Origin: Magnetococcales bacterium
GTDB lineage: Bacteria > Pseudomonadota > Magnetococcia > Magnetococcales > Magnetaquicoccaceae
Assembly: GCA_015234115.1 (NCBI GenBank)
Contig: JADFWP010000013.1
Coordinates: 1 to 62,215 of the forward strand
Reading direction: 5' to 3'
DNA: 62,215 bases
Shown in pieces: positions 10,225 through 19,512 of the stretch (positions within the stretch are counted from its first letter, which is position 1; the number at the start of each line of letters is the position of its first letter). Below the pieces are notes generated by a model that saw only the letters and a list, made by a program, of their open reading frames with translations, made no database searches and was not told the DNA's origin. The position numbers were made by a program, and so were the translations under genes.

Positions 10225-11168
10225 CCGGCCGCCTTGCGCTGACGCTCCCGCCAGATGGCCAATCCCTGGGCATTGAGGTCGAGATCCATGGCGAACATCG
10301 CCCAGGCCGGCCCGTCGGGCGCGCCGATCCGATCGCCAAAGGTGCGGGTCAACGCCGCCAGCGCCGTGGTCAGATCGGCCACGGTCGCCTGCGCATCCGC
10401 CTGTTCGGCCACCCGACGATACCCTTGCAGTTGCGCATCGAGATCCTCGGCCAGGCCCGGCTCAAACGGCAGCGGACCGAAATGGGTCAGATAGATCCAG
10501 TCGGGTTGCAACGCGGCCAGACGGGCCACCGTGGCCCGATACTGCTCGATATCGAACTGGGTGGGGGTGGTGGCCGGGATGATCAGGGGACGACGGCCGC
10601 CATCGAACTCCCGATAGGAAAGACCAAAGGCGTCGCCGGTGAACAGGCCGTTGGTGGCGGTGTCGAGAATGCACAGATGGTTCAGGGAGTGACCCGGCGT
10701 ATCGAAAAAGGTCAGGGCGCGACCGGCCAGATCCAGGGATTCGCCATCGACCGGAGTGTGGATCCGCGCCGGATCCACCGGCACCGCCCCGCCGAGAGTG
10801 GCCTGAAACTTGGCTTCGCCATAGACCACCTTGGCCCCTTCCACCAGACGGGAAGGATCGACCAGATGTTTGACCCCCTGGGCATGCAGGTAAAGTTTGG
10901 CCCGTGGCAGATGACGCAACAGTTCTCCAGCCGCTCCGGCGTGATCGAGATGAACATGGGTGACGATCACGGCTTCGACCGCCTCCGGGGCCAGCCCCTG
11001 ACGGCTGAGCGCCTCCATCAGGATCGGCACCGAGGGCAACGGGCCGGTCTCGACAAAAGCGGCCCGCTCCTGTTCGCGGATCAGCCAGGCGGCCGCGAAA
11101 CCGGGACGGGTGTATTCGACATCGATTCGGGTAATCCCCGCCTGGATCTCTTGAAATCGGGTATTCAT
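10221..11168 (-). CDS. MBL-fold metallo-hydrolase
   Basis: 315-residue metallo-beta-lactamase-fold hydrolase. The metal-binding motif is HVHLDHAGAAG (about 91-101). Further ligands are seen in DTPGHSLNHL, in FTGDAFGLSY (bridging Asp) and in LTHFGPLPF. About 80 C-terminal residues beyond the core form a helical extension. An AAGGAG site lies about 11 bases before the ATG. It is translationally coupled to the flavin oxidoreductase by a 4-base overlap. The substrate is unknown; glyoxalase II-like or quorum-lactonase-like activities are typical of the fold and cannot be separated here. Confidence 0.93.
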   Translation of the reverse strand: MNTRFQEIQAGITRIDVEYTRPGFAAAWLIREQERAAFVETGPLPSVPILMEALSRQGLAPEAVEAVIVTHVHLDHAGAAGELLRHLPRAKLYLHAQGVKHLVDPSRLVEGAKVVYGEAKFQATLGGAVPVDPARIHTPVDGESLDLAGRALTFFDTPGHSLNHLCILDTATNGLFTGDAFGLSYREFDGGRRPLIIPATTPTQFDIEQYRATVARLAALQPDWIYLTHFGPLPFEPGLAEDLDAQLQGYRRVAEQADAQATVADLTTALAALTRTFGDRIGAPDGPAWAMFAMDLDLNAQGLAIWRERQRKAAG

Positions 11169-11553
11169 GACGTTTGCGCACTCCTTGCGGCATCTTGAGT
11201 AAACAGGTTCTCGACCATTCTACGGCAAAAAGGCCACGGTGACGAGCCTCCTTTCGGTCACAAGATTCAAGATCCTGGCGCACTCCCCCGTCATCGCCCG
11301 GAAACCAACGCGCAACAGCAGCGCACCGTCCGGGAAAATCGTACCCAACAACATGAAAGAGCTTGACAATTTTAGCAATCATGGAAGAATATGACCCTTT
11401 TGGCCAGGATGGAGGATGCTCCCTGTCAGCGCGCAATCCAGGCTCTGCCGCATGGCTCCGCCGCCAGCATGGAATCATTTTTTTCTCACGAAGACTTGAT
11501 TGATCCTTTGCCAAAACAAAGTACCATTCCCTATTCCTCTTGGAGCACAACAA
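11169..11553. other. Divergent intergenic region
   Basis: About 385 bases between two divergently transcribed genes. It should hold promoters for both. One sigma70-like candidate for the plus strand is annotated separately. No RNA structure or repeat was recognised in the rest. Confidence 0.6.
11363..11390 (+). promoter_or_regulatory. Candidate sigma70 promoter
   Basis: TTGACA at 11363-11368, a perfect -35 hexamer, then 16 bases and AAGAAT (4 of 6 matches to TATAAT). It points toward the methyltransferase-glycosyltransferase gene, giving a leader of roughly 155 bases. Sequence match only. Confidence 0.35.
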
Positions 11554-13716
11554 ATGCCTGATTCCTTCAAAGTATTCGATGTCATGGTGACTGAACTGGT
11601 GCGCAAAATGAAGCCCACCACCTTTCTCGATATCGGCTGCGGTTACGGCAAATACGGCATGATCCTGCGCTCCGAAATGCCATCCTGTGTCCGTGTCGGG
11701 GTTGAAGTCGAGCCGCAATACGTTTCACGATTCCGCCTGGACTTGCTGTACAATGAAATCAGGGTCATCGATGCGGCATCTCTGGTTCGGGGCGACAACA
11801 ATCAGAACTTTGATCTGGTCGTCATCGGAGACTGCATCGAGCACATGCCAAAGTCGCAAGGAATCGACCTGCTCAATTTCTTGACCTATCGCAGCAAATG
11901 CATCGTGGTTCTGGCCCCGGAATTCATGACGCAAAACAATTTGAATGGCGTGGACTCCGAAGCCCACATTTCGGTCTGGAGTCGGGCCGATTTCGCCTGG
12001 CACGATGCCTGGGCACATGAATATTCGTGTCTGATCAATCTGTTCATGTTGCGGGGCTATCAACAACCGGTGAACACCTTTGTACAAATTGTCCAGGATC
12101 TCAATCTTGGCCACGTCCCGGTCATGAATTTTGACGGCACGCAACCCGTCCGGGCGGTTGACCTGACCCTGTTTCTTACCCCGCCACAACAAGAACCACA
12201 CAAACCCCTGATCGCCTACCAGGCGCCGACCCCCTCCCCCCTCCATGAAAATCTGCCCCACGCAATCGTCACCGCCATCGCCCAATCCCGGTTCGACGAT
12301 GCCTTGCAATGGATCGTGCAACTCAAAGAAGCCTCTCCGGACACCGATCCCTTCACCGGCGAATTCCGGATCCAAATCATCGAATTTCTGGTGACACGAT
12401 TCAATGCCGTCCATGGGACCGGCAACATGATCGATGCCGAACGGGTCATGGCCGTCATCCTGAAAATCTTTCCGGTCAACAAAGAGATTCTGAATCAGGC
12501 AATCCAGATTTATGCGCATCTGGGACAAGTCGACCGGATCAGCTCGCTTCAGAACCAGTTGATTGATTATTGTCAGGCAAACAAAGATACTGAAGAGGAA
12601 CTCAGGGTACGGATCAATCTTGCACGTCATCCGCTTGTGCCACAAACCATGTTGCAGTACCTGGTCAACATGAACAAGATCATTGATCTGTTGCTCTGCG
12701 GCACATTGGATCAAACCAGGTATCAACTGACCGAAGAAATGCTTTCCGGTGTGCATGCCCTGAATGCCGAACCGATCCAGGACAACACCATGGAGATGTA
12801 CTATCGCGTCTCCCTGAATGGAATCAATCTCCGCATGGTGAACGAACCGACTCCTGCCCATGCCCCCTGGCCGGAAATCCACTTCGCCTCATCACAGGGT
12901 CAGACCATGCTTCCGACCGAGGTCGCCGCCTGGGCGGCCAGTCGGCAGACGCGCGCTGTTTTCTTTGTGGCCGGGGATATCGGATATGTGCAGCGCTTTG
13001 CCAGAGCCTATGCGGCATCGGTTCTGAAAAACAGCGATGTCCCGTGCCTGGTGCTTGTTCATGTGATCGGTGGCGCAGGACACCTCCAGGAGGTTGCAGC
13101 CTCCCTGCGCATTCAGGACGAACGGTTGTTTTTGTCGGCAGACGCCTTTGACCCCAGCCAGGTCCAGGGGCGTTGTCATACCACGCCGCCATTCACGGTC
13201 AAACCTCTGGCCGCCCATTTCCAAAGCGCCCGCTTCATCTGGCTGGGTTATCTGCTGAATCTGTTCCGATTGCCCATCTTCGTGACGGATATCGATCTGA
13301 TTTTGCAACGCGGTGTCGCAGATCTGCTGGCCCGGCACGCCCAGGACGATGTCGTCTTGTTGCGGGATGAAGACCATCCAGAATATCAGACCTTCAACAA
13401 CAAATTCAATGCCCGCCTCATTCTGCTCAATCCCACTTTCGTTGGCGACAGCATGGCGCGATTCTTCAGAAAATATCTGGAATGGGCCTTGAGCCAACCC
13501 GACATCGACCGCTTTGTGGACCAGGTTGCCCTCACGATGACCCATCATCACCTGGTCCGGATCCCCAACGCCCGCATCGCCTTGTTTGATCCGATGGATG
13601 TCAACCGAGTGCTTTTCACGTTTGACTCGTATGTCGAAACCCCGTACCGGTTCTTTGCATTGACTTCCTTTATCAACCTTGACATGGAAAGTTTCGAGAA
13701 TCGCTTCTTGAACTGA
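11554..13716 (+). CDS. Two-headed methyltransferase / glycosyltransferase-like protein
   Basis: 720 residues from the ATG at 11554, which has TTGGAG upstream; an earlier ATG at 11500 lacks one. The N-terminal 150 residues are a class I SAM methyltransferase: FLDIGCGYGKYG, GVEVEP and DCIEHM motifs. A helical middle (about 235-420) looks TPR-like. The C-terminal 260 residues resemble nucleotide-diphospho-sugar transferases of the GT-A type, with TDIDLIL as a D-x-D candidate and a later FNNKFNARLILLNP run. The base composition is lower in GC than its flanks. It may modify a glycan or glycopeptide; target unknown. The C-terminal assignment is the less certain part. Confidence 0.85.
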   Translation: MPDSFKVFDVMVTELVRKMKPTTFLDIGCGYGKYGMILRSEMPSCVRVGVEVEPQYVSRFRLDLLYNEIRVIDAASLVRGDNNQNFDLVVIGDCIEHMPKSQGIDLLNFLTYRSKCIVVLAPEFMTQNNLNGVDSEAHISVWSRADFAWHDAWAHEYSCLINLFMLRGYQQPVNTFVQIVQDLNLGHVPVMNFDGTQPVRAVDLTLFLTPPQQEPHKPLIAYQAPTPSPLHENLPHAIVTAIAQSRFDDALQWIVQLKEASPDTDPFTGEFRIQIIEFLVTRFNAVHGTGNMIDAERVMAVILKIFPVNKEILNQAIQIYAHLGQVDRISSLQNQLIDYCQANKDTEEELRVRINLARHPLVPQTMLQYLVNMNKIIDLLLCGTLDQTRYQLTEEMLSGVHALNAEPIQDNTMEMYYRVSLNGINLRMVNEPTPAHAPWPEIHFASSQGQTMLPTEVAAWAASRQTRAVFFVAGDIGYVQRFARAYAASVLKNSDVPCLVLVHVIGGAGHLQEVAASLRIQDERLFLSADAFDPSQVQGRCHTTPPFTVKPLAAHFQSARFIWLGYLLNLFRLPIFVTDIDLILQRGVADLLARHAQDDVVLLRDEDHPEYQTFNNKFNARLILLNPTFVGDSMARFFRKYLEWALSQPDIDRFVDQVALTMTHHHLVRIPNARIALFDPMDVNRVLFTFDSYVETPYRFFALTSFINLDMESFENRFLN

Positions 13717-13810
13717 ACCGCAAACCATCCGGGATGCGAACAGGCCATGGCGACCGTATTGAAAAAAGTCGCCACGATTCGATGCCACTCCTGACCACGC
13801 GAGCGCGCGC

Positions 13811-14344
13811 ATGATCACACTGGAGCGATGGGTCCAGGCCTCGGTGGGCTGGATCGAGCAGAGTTGGAACCGACTGGCGGAACCCGACCAGAGCGTCGCC
13901 CTGACCGGAGGCGTCGAGACGACACGCGCTCCGGTCAAAAGCCGCTGGTCATTGCGGGCCTTTTCGGTGGCGCTGTCGCAGCGGGGAAAGATTTTGGCCC
14001 AACGGATGAAACAGGCCTTTGCGCCGCCAGAGGAGCAGGTCGGCACCCCCTTGCGTCTGTACGATCGGCCAGGTCGGATCAAAACGCTTTCTCCCCCGGA
14101 GACCTCCGACGCCTGGAGCCAGCCTCCGGACCGACAGCGGGCGTGGCGCACGCCCGCCTTTCGGGTACGGCTCTCCCCGCCCGGACGGGTGGCAAGCGGC
14201 GCCCTGAGCAGCCTGCACGCCGCCCCCGGCGAACTCGACCGCTTTGTGGCAGAGATCCGCGATGAACGTCGTGCCGGACTCTATCCGGCCCAGGTTTTTC
14301 AGCAGGCCAGGGAACTGCTGCGACAGTCGGCCCCGACCGGATGA
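13811..14344 (+). CDS. Hypothetical protein
   Basis: 177-residue reading frame with no recognised domain. It is Arg- and Pro-rich in the middle with a helical C-terminus (LDRFVAEIRDERRAGLYPAQ). No clear ribosome site precedes the ATG, and it overlaps the 3' end of a convergent gene by 46 bases. Residue use looks more protein-like than the competing frames in the same interval, which is the main reason to keep it. It may be spurious. Confidence 0.45.
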   Translation: MITLERWVQASVGWIEQSWNRLAEPDQSVALTGGVETTRAPVKSRWSLRAFSVALSQRGKILAQRMKQAFAPPEEQVGTPLRLYDRPGRIKTLSPPETSDAWSQPPDRQRAWRTPAFRVRLSPPGRVASGALSSLHAAPGELDRFVAEIRDERRAGLYPAQVFQQARELLRQSAPTG

Positions 14345-14784
14345 TCCGCGTGACGCAGGGCGTTGCGAAAGGTGCGCGCCGCCTCCTGGATCAACAGATT
14401 GCACTCCTCCGACGAGAGCTTGCCGCTGCGTTCCACGATCAGCAGCCGATCCCAGCCATCGAGAGGGGTGCCCATCCACAAATGGAAAAACCATTGCCTT
14501 TGGCGCCAGTGACGGATGCGCGGCACAGCACCATGAACCAGTTCCCGAACCACCCCGGTCAGCTCTTCACGTTCGTTCAGAGGAGCCAGACACAGCAAAT
14601 GACTTTTGCGCAGCCGGGGATTCCAGTAAGCTATCATCTCCACGGGCAGAGTCTGCGCCAGCCACTCCGCAATCTCCTCCAGCACTGCGGCAAGATCGTC
14701 GTGGGATGAGACGAGCGGAACCACTTCGGTCAAGGGGTGCGGCATCTCCCGACTGAAGGGTTCGGAGAAGGCGGACATATCCAT
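14299..14784 (-). CDS. Hypothetical protein, GAF-like
   Basis: 161-residue soluble protein. Alternating hydrophobic strands and helices (LAAVLEEIAEWLAQTLPVEMI, then WDRLLIVERSGKLSSEECNLLI) resemble a GAF-type sensor fold, but no diagnostic motif fixes it. It is divergent from lolA, with about 80 bases between starts, and converges on the preceding hypothetical gene with a short overlap. No function proposed. Confidence 0.65.
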   Translation of the reverse strand: MDMSAFSEPFSREMPHPLTEVVPLVSSHDDLAAVLEEIAEWLAQTLPVEMIAYWNPRLRKSHLLCLAPLNEREELTGVVRELVHGAVPRIRHWRQRQWFFHLWMGTPLDGWDRLLIVERSGKLSSEECNLLIQEAARTFRNALRHADHPVGADCRSSSLAC

Positions 14785-14863
14785 AGAGAATCCAACCCGT
14801 GGCAGTGTAAAACGGTTGACGGCCCAATTCCGGCATTATTCTACACCTGCAAAAGCGAACATC

Positions 14864-15586
14864 ATGCCAAAATCAATATTTCCGATCCGATCCTGGTGGC
14901 GCCTCCGTCTGCTCCTCCAGGGAGTGTTCCTGTTCAGCCTGCTGGTTGCGGGTTGGGGAACGCAGACCGCCGAGGCTGCCCAGATGGCCGCAGCCCCCCC
15001 TGAAGTGCGACGCCTGCAAGCCTTCATGGATCATCTGCGCAGTGTGGAAGCGGCCTTTGTGCAGCATCTGCTGGATGCCGAAACCACCGAACCCAAGGAG
15101 AGCCGGGGTCAATTTTCCGCCACCCGGCCCGGCAAGTTCCGTTGGGACTACTCCGCCCCTTACCAGCAGGTGATCGTCTCCGACGGGCAGCAGGTGTGGT
15201 TCTACGAACCCGATCTCAAGCAGGTGACCCGCACCTCCGCCGGACGACTCGACAAGACTCCGGCAGGATTTCTGACCTCGGGCAAGAAGCTGGAAGAGAT
15301 TTTCACCTGGGAGGTGGGGCCGGGTCCGAAGGAAGGGATGTTGACCGTGAAACTGACCCCGCTTCAGGAGGGGTCGATCCACTGGATCGCCATCACCTTG
15401 CATCCCCAGAAGGATGAAATCGCCGATTTCGTGGTGGAAGACTCCCTCAAGCACCGGTCGCGGATCGAATTCCTCACCTGGCGCGCCAATGGGGAGATTG
15501 CTTCGGAGCGGTTTCGCTTCGAGGTGCCCAAGGGGGTGGATGTGATCGAAAACAATGAGAAACGCGAGAAAACGCTTCAGAAATAA
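14864..15586 (+). CDS. lolA: Outer-membrane lipoprotein carrier protein LolA
   Basis: Periplasmic chaperone that takes lipoproteins from LolCDE and carries them to the outer membrane. 240 residues from the ATG at 14864, giving a signal peptide with a long hydrophobic core ending near TAEAA. Family features follow: FMDHLRSVEAAFVQ, GQFSATRPGKFRWDYSAPYQQVIVSDG split across strands, and VWFYEPDLKQVT. The length is slightly above the usual 200-210. yajQ follows after 14 bases and rimO after that, so the three may be one transcript. Confidence 0.95.
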   Translation: MPKSIFPIRSWWRLRLLLQGVFLFSLLVAGWGTQTAEAAQMAAAPPEVRRLQAFMDHLRSVEAAFVQHLLDAETTEPKESRGQFSATRPGKFRWDYSAPYQQVIVSDGQQVWFYEPDLKQVTRTSAGRLDKTPAGFLTSGKKLEEIFTWEVGPGPKEGMLTVKLTPLQEGSIHWIAITLHPQKDEIADFVVEDSLKHRSRIEFLTWRANGEIASERFRFEVPKGVDVIENNEKREKTLQK

Positions 15587-15600
15587 CAGGAGAACGACAG

Positions 15601-16086
15601 ATGCCATCCTTTGATGTGGTGTGCGAGGTGGATTTGCAGGAGGTGGACAATGCGGTCAATCAGGTCACCAAGGAGATTGCCACGCGCTATGATTTTCGCG
15701 GCTCCAAGTGCAAGGTGGAGCGGGAGGATGCGATCCTCAAGGTCACGGCGGACGATGATTACAAACTCGATCAGGTGTTGGATGTCCTGAAAGAAAAGCT
15801 CGTGCGCCGCAAGGTGGACATCAAGGTATTGGATTACGGCACCGTGGAAGCCGCCACGATGGGAACCAAGCGTCAGCAGATCACGGTCAAGCAGGGGGTC
15901 GATTCGGAGTTGGCCAAAAAGATCGTGGCCGGATTGAAGGCCGGCAAACTCAAGGTGCAGGCCGCGATTCAGGGCGAGCAGGTGCGGGTGACCGGCAAGA
16001 AACGGGATGATCTCCAGGAGGCCATTGCCAGCATCAAGGCCGCCGGCTACGAACTGCCGTTGCAATTCACCAATTTCCGGGAGTAG
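15601..16086 (+). CDS. yajQ: YajQ-family nucleotide-binding protein
   Basis: 161-residue cytosolic protein of the YajQ family, full length. Recognised by MPSFDVVCEVDLQEVDNAVNQ at the start (first part), TRYDFRGSK, and the end ELPLQFTNFRE. Members bind nucleotides, and in Xanthomonas a homologue is a c-di-GMP effector; that role here would fit the several c-di-GMP enzymes in the first 8 kb but is an inference. GGAG lies 8 bases before the ATG. It sits between lolA and rimO with tight spacing. Confidence 0.96.
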   Translation: MPSFDVVCEVDLQEVDNAVNQVTKEIATRYDFRGSKCKVEREDAILKVTADDDYKLDQVLDVLKEKLVRRKVDIKVLDYGTVEAATMGTKRQQITVKQGVDSELAKKIVAGLKAGKLKVQAAIQGEQVRVTGKKRDDLQEAIASIKAAGYELPLQFTNFRE

Positions 16087-16088
16087 GC

Positions 16089-17453
16089 ATGGTGCGTGGC
16101 GGCTGGAAGGAGCGGCTTCGGAAACCCCGCGCCCAGAAGGTGGGTTTGATCTCCCTGGGGTGTCCCAAGAACGTGGTCGATGCGGAGCGGCTGTTGGGCC
16201 GGTTTCTGGAGGCGGGCTACGAGCCGACCTCGGATCCCCAGGCCGCCGATCTGCTGGTGGTCAACACCTGCGGATTCAAGGCCGATGCCGAAGCCGAATC
16301 CCGGGCCGCGATCCGGGAGATGGCGGCGCTCAAGGCCATTCATCCCGGCAAGCGACTGGTGGTCACGGGGTGTCTGGCGCAGCGCTACGGAGAGAAGTTG
16401 CGGGAGGAGATGCCGGAAATCGATCTGCTGGCCGGGACCACAGGTCACGATCAGGTCGTGTCGCGGCTGACGATTCCGATTTCGGTCATGCCGGCAGCGG
16501 ATTTCGCTTCCGCCTCCGAGCTGGCCCCCCGGTTGTTGACCACCCAGCCCCACACCGCCTATCTGAAGATCGCCGAAGGGTGCAACAATCCCTGCACCTT
16601 TTGCATCATTCCCCGGTTGCGGGGGCCATTCCGTTCCCGGCCTTTGGAGGAGATCGTCGCCGAAGCCGAGGCGCTGGTGGCGGGCGGGGTACGGGAACTG
16701 GTCGTGGTCTCCCAGGATACCACGCTGTACGGTCGCGATCTGACGCCGCGTCTGGATCTGGTGGATCTGCTGGTGCGTCTGGAACGGATTCGCGGGGTGA
16801 AATGGATCCGGTTGATGTATCTTTATCCCACGATGATCACCGACAAACTGTTGGATCACATGGCCGGCTCGACCAGGATTCTGCACTATTTCGATCTGCC
16901 GTTGCAGCATGCCCACGGGGCGGTTTTGAAACGGATGAAGCGGGCCGAACGACCGGAGGATCTGGTACGCCTGGTGGAGCGCATTCGCCAGCGCATGCCG
17001 GAGGCGGTGTTGCGGTCGGTCTTCATCGTCGGTTTTCCGGGCGAGAGCGCAGAGGAGTTCGCCGCCCTGCGGGCGTTTGTCGAGCAGACCCGGTTGGATC
17101 ATGTCGGGGTGTTCACCTATTCGGACGAGCCGGAGGCCGAGGCTTTTGGTTTGCCGGGCAAGGTCTCCGCCGAGGAGGCCGAGGCGCGACGTGGAGAATT
17201 GATGACGTTGCAACAGGGGATCAGTCGGGAGAAGCTGGCCGGTTTGGTGGGCAGGCGGATGGTGCTGCTGGTGGACGGGGTGGAGGGACGGGTCACGATC
17301 GGTCGCACCACGGGTCAGGCGCCGGAGGTGGATGGCGTGACCCGGCTGGAGGGGCGTGCGATCCACCCGGCCGGAACGATGGTGCCGGTGGAGATCACCG
17401 GATCCAAAGCCTATGACCTGACCGCCCGCCTGGCCGGCGCGCCGATTTCGTGA
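16089..17453 (+). CDS. rimO: Ribosomal protein S12 methylthiotransferase RimO
   Basis: 454-residue radical-SAM enzyme that methylthiolates Asp of ribosomal protein S12. The N-terminal UPF0004 domain has VGLISLGCPKNVVDAE with the first cluster Cys, NTCGF and TGCLAQRYGE. The radical-SAM triad is in EGCNNPCTFCIIPRLRGPFR (C-x3-C-x2-C, about 157-176). A C-terminal TRAM-like domain binds the substrate. The GCPKN signature distinguishes RimO from MiaB. The ATG begins two bases after the yajQ stop. A family A repeat starts about 6 bases after its stop. Confidence 0.97.
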   Translation: MVRGGWKERLRKPRAQKVGLISLGCPKNVVDAERLLGRFLEAGYEPTSDPQAADLLVVNTCGFKADAEAESRAAIREMAALKAIHPGKRLVVTGCLAQRYGEKLREEMPEIDLLAGTTGHDQVVSRLTIPISVMPAADFASASELAPRLLTTQPHTAYLKIAEGCNNPCTFCIIPRLRGPFRSRPLEEIVAEAEALVAGGVRELVVVSQDTTLYGRDLTPRLDLVDLLVRLERIRGVKWIRLMYLYPTMITDKLLDHMAGSTRILHYFDLPLQHAHGAVLKRMKRAERPEDLVRLVERIRQRMPEAVLRSVFIVGFPGESAEEFAALRAFVEQTRLDHVGVFTYSDEPEAEAFGLPGKVSAEEAEARRGELMTLQQGISREKLAGLVGRRMVLLVDGVEGRVTIGRTTGQAPEVDGVTRLEGRAIHPAGTMVPVEITGSKAYDLTARLAGAPIS

Positions 17454-17458
17454 AAAAT

Positions 17459-17513
17459 CATTGAGAAAAAAGAGGGGGTCTGGGGGATTCTTCCCCCAGG
17501 GTTTTGACTTTAA
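17459..17513 (+). repeat. Family A palindrome, half copy A2
   Basis: Half element with the core CTGGGGGATTCTTCCCCCAG followed by GGTTTTGACTTTA. It lies just after the rimO stop and can fold as a strong hairpin followed by a U-rich run, so it could end rimO transcripts. The second arm of the full element is missing. Confidence 0.7.
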
Positions 17514-17607
17514 AAACAAACAAATCAATAAATCTCTGACAAATCAATCCTGCGAGAGGGATCTTTCAATTCATCTTGGAGGGAATTCCCGGAAGGGTCG
17601 TGGTTCA

Positions 17608-18123
17608 ATGTACATAAAGTCAGTTCACTTCAAAATCACGGCATGAAGATTTCCGGCATTTCGGTGGATCAGATCTTCCTCCAGGATGGCAAGGGTCTGG
17701 AACTGCCGATGCATGAATTGAGCGATGGCTATCGGGGTGTTTATGCCCTGGTATTGGACCTGATCCAGGCCATGGCCGATGCCTATGGAGTGGAGGGGTT
17801 GGTTTGTGCATCGGGAGGATGGGAGCATGGTGGTCGAGCGCTCCGGGGTGGTGTTGATCGATGAAGTCGAAGCCCATTTGCATCCGACATGGCAACAGAA
17901 ATTGCCCCAGTGGTTGAAAACCCATTTTCCCGGTTTGCAATTCCTGGTGACGACGCACAGTCCCCTGGTGGCGCAAGCCGCAGATCCCAATGGCCTTTTT
18001 GTCCTGCCCTCTCCGGATGATCCGAATCAGGAGGTGCGCTGCCTGACCGGCATCGAATACGATAAAATCCGCATGGGACGGGCGGAAAAGACCCTGTTGG
18101 GCACTGCCTTCGGGTTGAAAACC
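17608..18123 (+). pseudogene. Decayed AAA ATPase (COG3950/PtuA-like) remnant
   Basis: The start codon and first residues of a typical AAA-type ATPase survive (MYIKSVHFKI at 17608), then the frame stops after 12 residues. The Walker A part is missing. From about 17643 the late part of the domain reads MHELSDGYRGVYALVLDLIQ (ABC-type signature). A frameshift near 17795-17807 moves the rest one frame over: GVVLIDEVEAHLHPTW (Walker B) and FLVTTHSPLV (switch His). Homology ends near 18123. So there is one internal deletion, one frameshift and a lost C-terminus. Proteins with this core occur in anti-phage modules such as Septu and some retrons; the original role here is not known. Confidence 0.8.
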
Positions 18124-18623
18124 GTGCAATTCATCAACCTCTCTTTGAAACCGTTTGTTTCATTCTGTAGAAATTCGCTAATCCTGAAACAACAAAACAG
18201 ATCAAACGCCTTGCTCGTCACACGTTTTTCAGGCACCTGTCGGGTCAAACGCACAAAATATTCATCGGGTGCTTGCATCTCAATGTTTTCAGATTATCAT
18301 AACATTCAAAAAGCCTCTTCCTGGCTCACCAGGCCCGCCCTCCCCCCTGACGCCGCCTCGCTCCACCAGGACTTCGGGTTGACTGCGTGCAACAGCGAGG
18401 CCTTAAAAAAATCACTGCATTGCGCTCACGAACGATTTTAGTGGATAATTTGATGAAAAAACAATAATAAAAAATATAAAGATATTCTGATAAGTTGGTT
18501 TTGCGACGGCCGTTTTCCCGGTCGAGATGACAATTTGGGAGGATGGCATAAAACTTGCTTTGATTAATGATGGCCAGTAATGACACATGCTGCACCCTGT
18601 CCAATGATTCAAGGAGACTTGAG
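18124..18623. other. AT-richer non-coding stretch of the accessory island
   Basis: About 500 bases with no supportable gene. It contains a perfect 8-base inverted repeat, GCCTCGCT at 18355-18362 and AGCGAGGC at 18394-18401, enclosing 31 bases, followed by CTTAAAAAA. It does not look like a standard terminator on either strand. Confidence 0.5.
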
Positions 18624-18971
18624 ATGAAACCCATCAGCTATGAGTCTGTGCATAACCCTTACATACTACAAAGCACAAGCAAACGAAAAAACATTTTCGA
18701 AAGGGATGTGGAGCAATTCCGATCCGGCAGCGCGATCAGCCAAGGGTCGCTGGAGGTATGCGACGCTATGGTGGCCCGACTCGACGCACTAGTCGATAAC
18801 ATGAAAAATGATTTGATCGCCCGTCCGATCGCTTTCGGCAAAGTGACCAGAGCATCCATTGTCCGGGAGGTGATGCGTTTGGGAGTGGAATTACTGGAAC
18901 GGTCGGTCACCCCCAGAAATCTGATTCCCTACTCCGTGAGCATGCTGCAGCTAGAAAGGTATGCCGGATAG
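18624..18971 (+). CDS. Small hypothetical protein, possible ribbon-helix-helix type
   Basis: 115 residues from the ATG at 18624, which has AAGGAG 8 bases upstream; an in-frame ATG 57 bases earlier lacks this. The segment RASIVREVMRLGVELLERS (about 77-95) has the helix pattern of ribbon-helix-helix DNA-binding proteins, though the preceding strand is not obvious. It stands alone in a decayed island next to an IS630 remnant. No partner toxin gene is visible. Could also be a phage- or plasmid-derived orphan. Confidence 0.6.
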   Translation: MKPISYESVHNPYILQSTSKRKNIFERDVEQFRSGSAISQGSLEVCDAMVARLDALVDNMKNDLIARPIAFGKVTRASIVREVMRLGVELLERSVTPRNLIPYSVSMLQLERYAG

Positions 18972-19257
18972 AGTTTGGGCGCGCCTCCCGGTCGCCAAAT
19001 GTGTGCGTGGGCAACCACCCGAAACGCCAGCACGACTCGGGCTGATTAAGCGCAGGGCAGGGAGCCAAAAGCCAAGTCCCAATTCGCCGGGCCAGTCACT
19101 CCACCGGCATGGCCGAGCCAAGCGAGTCATCTCGGCCAGGGCAGGAGAGTCAATCGTCCACGGCACCAAATTTGCCACAAAAACTAATGGGATAGCCATG
19201 CTGATTTGATAGTCTGAAATCGGCTGCTTCATCAGGAAATCTGGGAAGCACCCCCTA

Positions 19258-19512
19258 TCAGATCAGCTTGGTTGGCCCAGCAGATAGACGCCGTTTTTTC
19301 AAAGTGACGAAAGATTGGACGTGAGCAGCCAATTCCTTCTTCTTCAATTTGCGGTCATGGGAGCCACGCACCGTCGGGGCCAGATCCGGACGAGACAACC
19401 AATTGTAAATGGTGCGGCGCCCAACATTGAAAATTCGGACGGCATCTGACTTCCGTCCCCTTTCTTTTACGAACGCAACGACGCACTCTCTGAGATCGAT
19501 ACGGTAGCACAT
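19258..19512 (-). pseudogene. IS630-family transposase remnant (N-terminal)
   Basis: About 84 residues beginning MCYRIDLRECVVAFVKERG and including the helix-turn-helix VGRRTIYNWLSRPDLAPT, typical of the N-terminus of IS630 transposases. After AAHVQ the sequence no longer follows the family, and the D-D-E catalytic domain is missing. The in-frame upstream ATG at 19572 would add 20 unlikely residues. No convincing terminal inverted repeats were found. This marks old insertion activity beside the broken ATPase. Confidence 0.8.

Noticed and set aside
18951-19232. Minus-strand frame in the accessory island
   Set aside because: No recognisable motif or ribosome site, and mixed composition; it may be an old fragment but cannot be supported.
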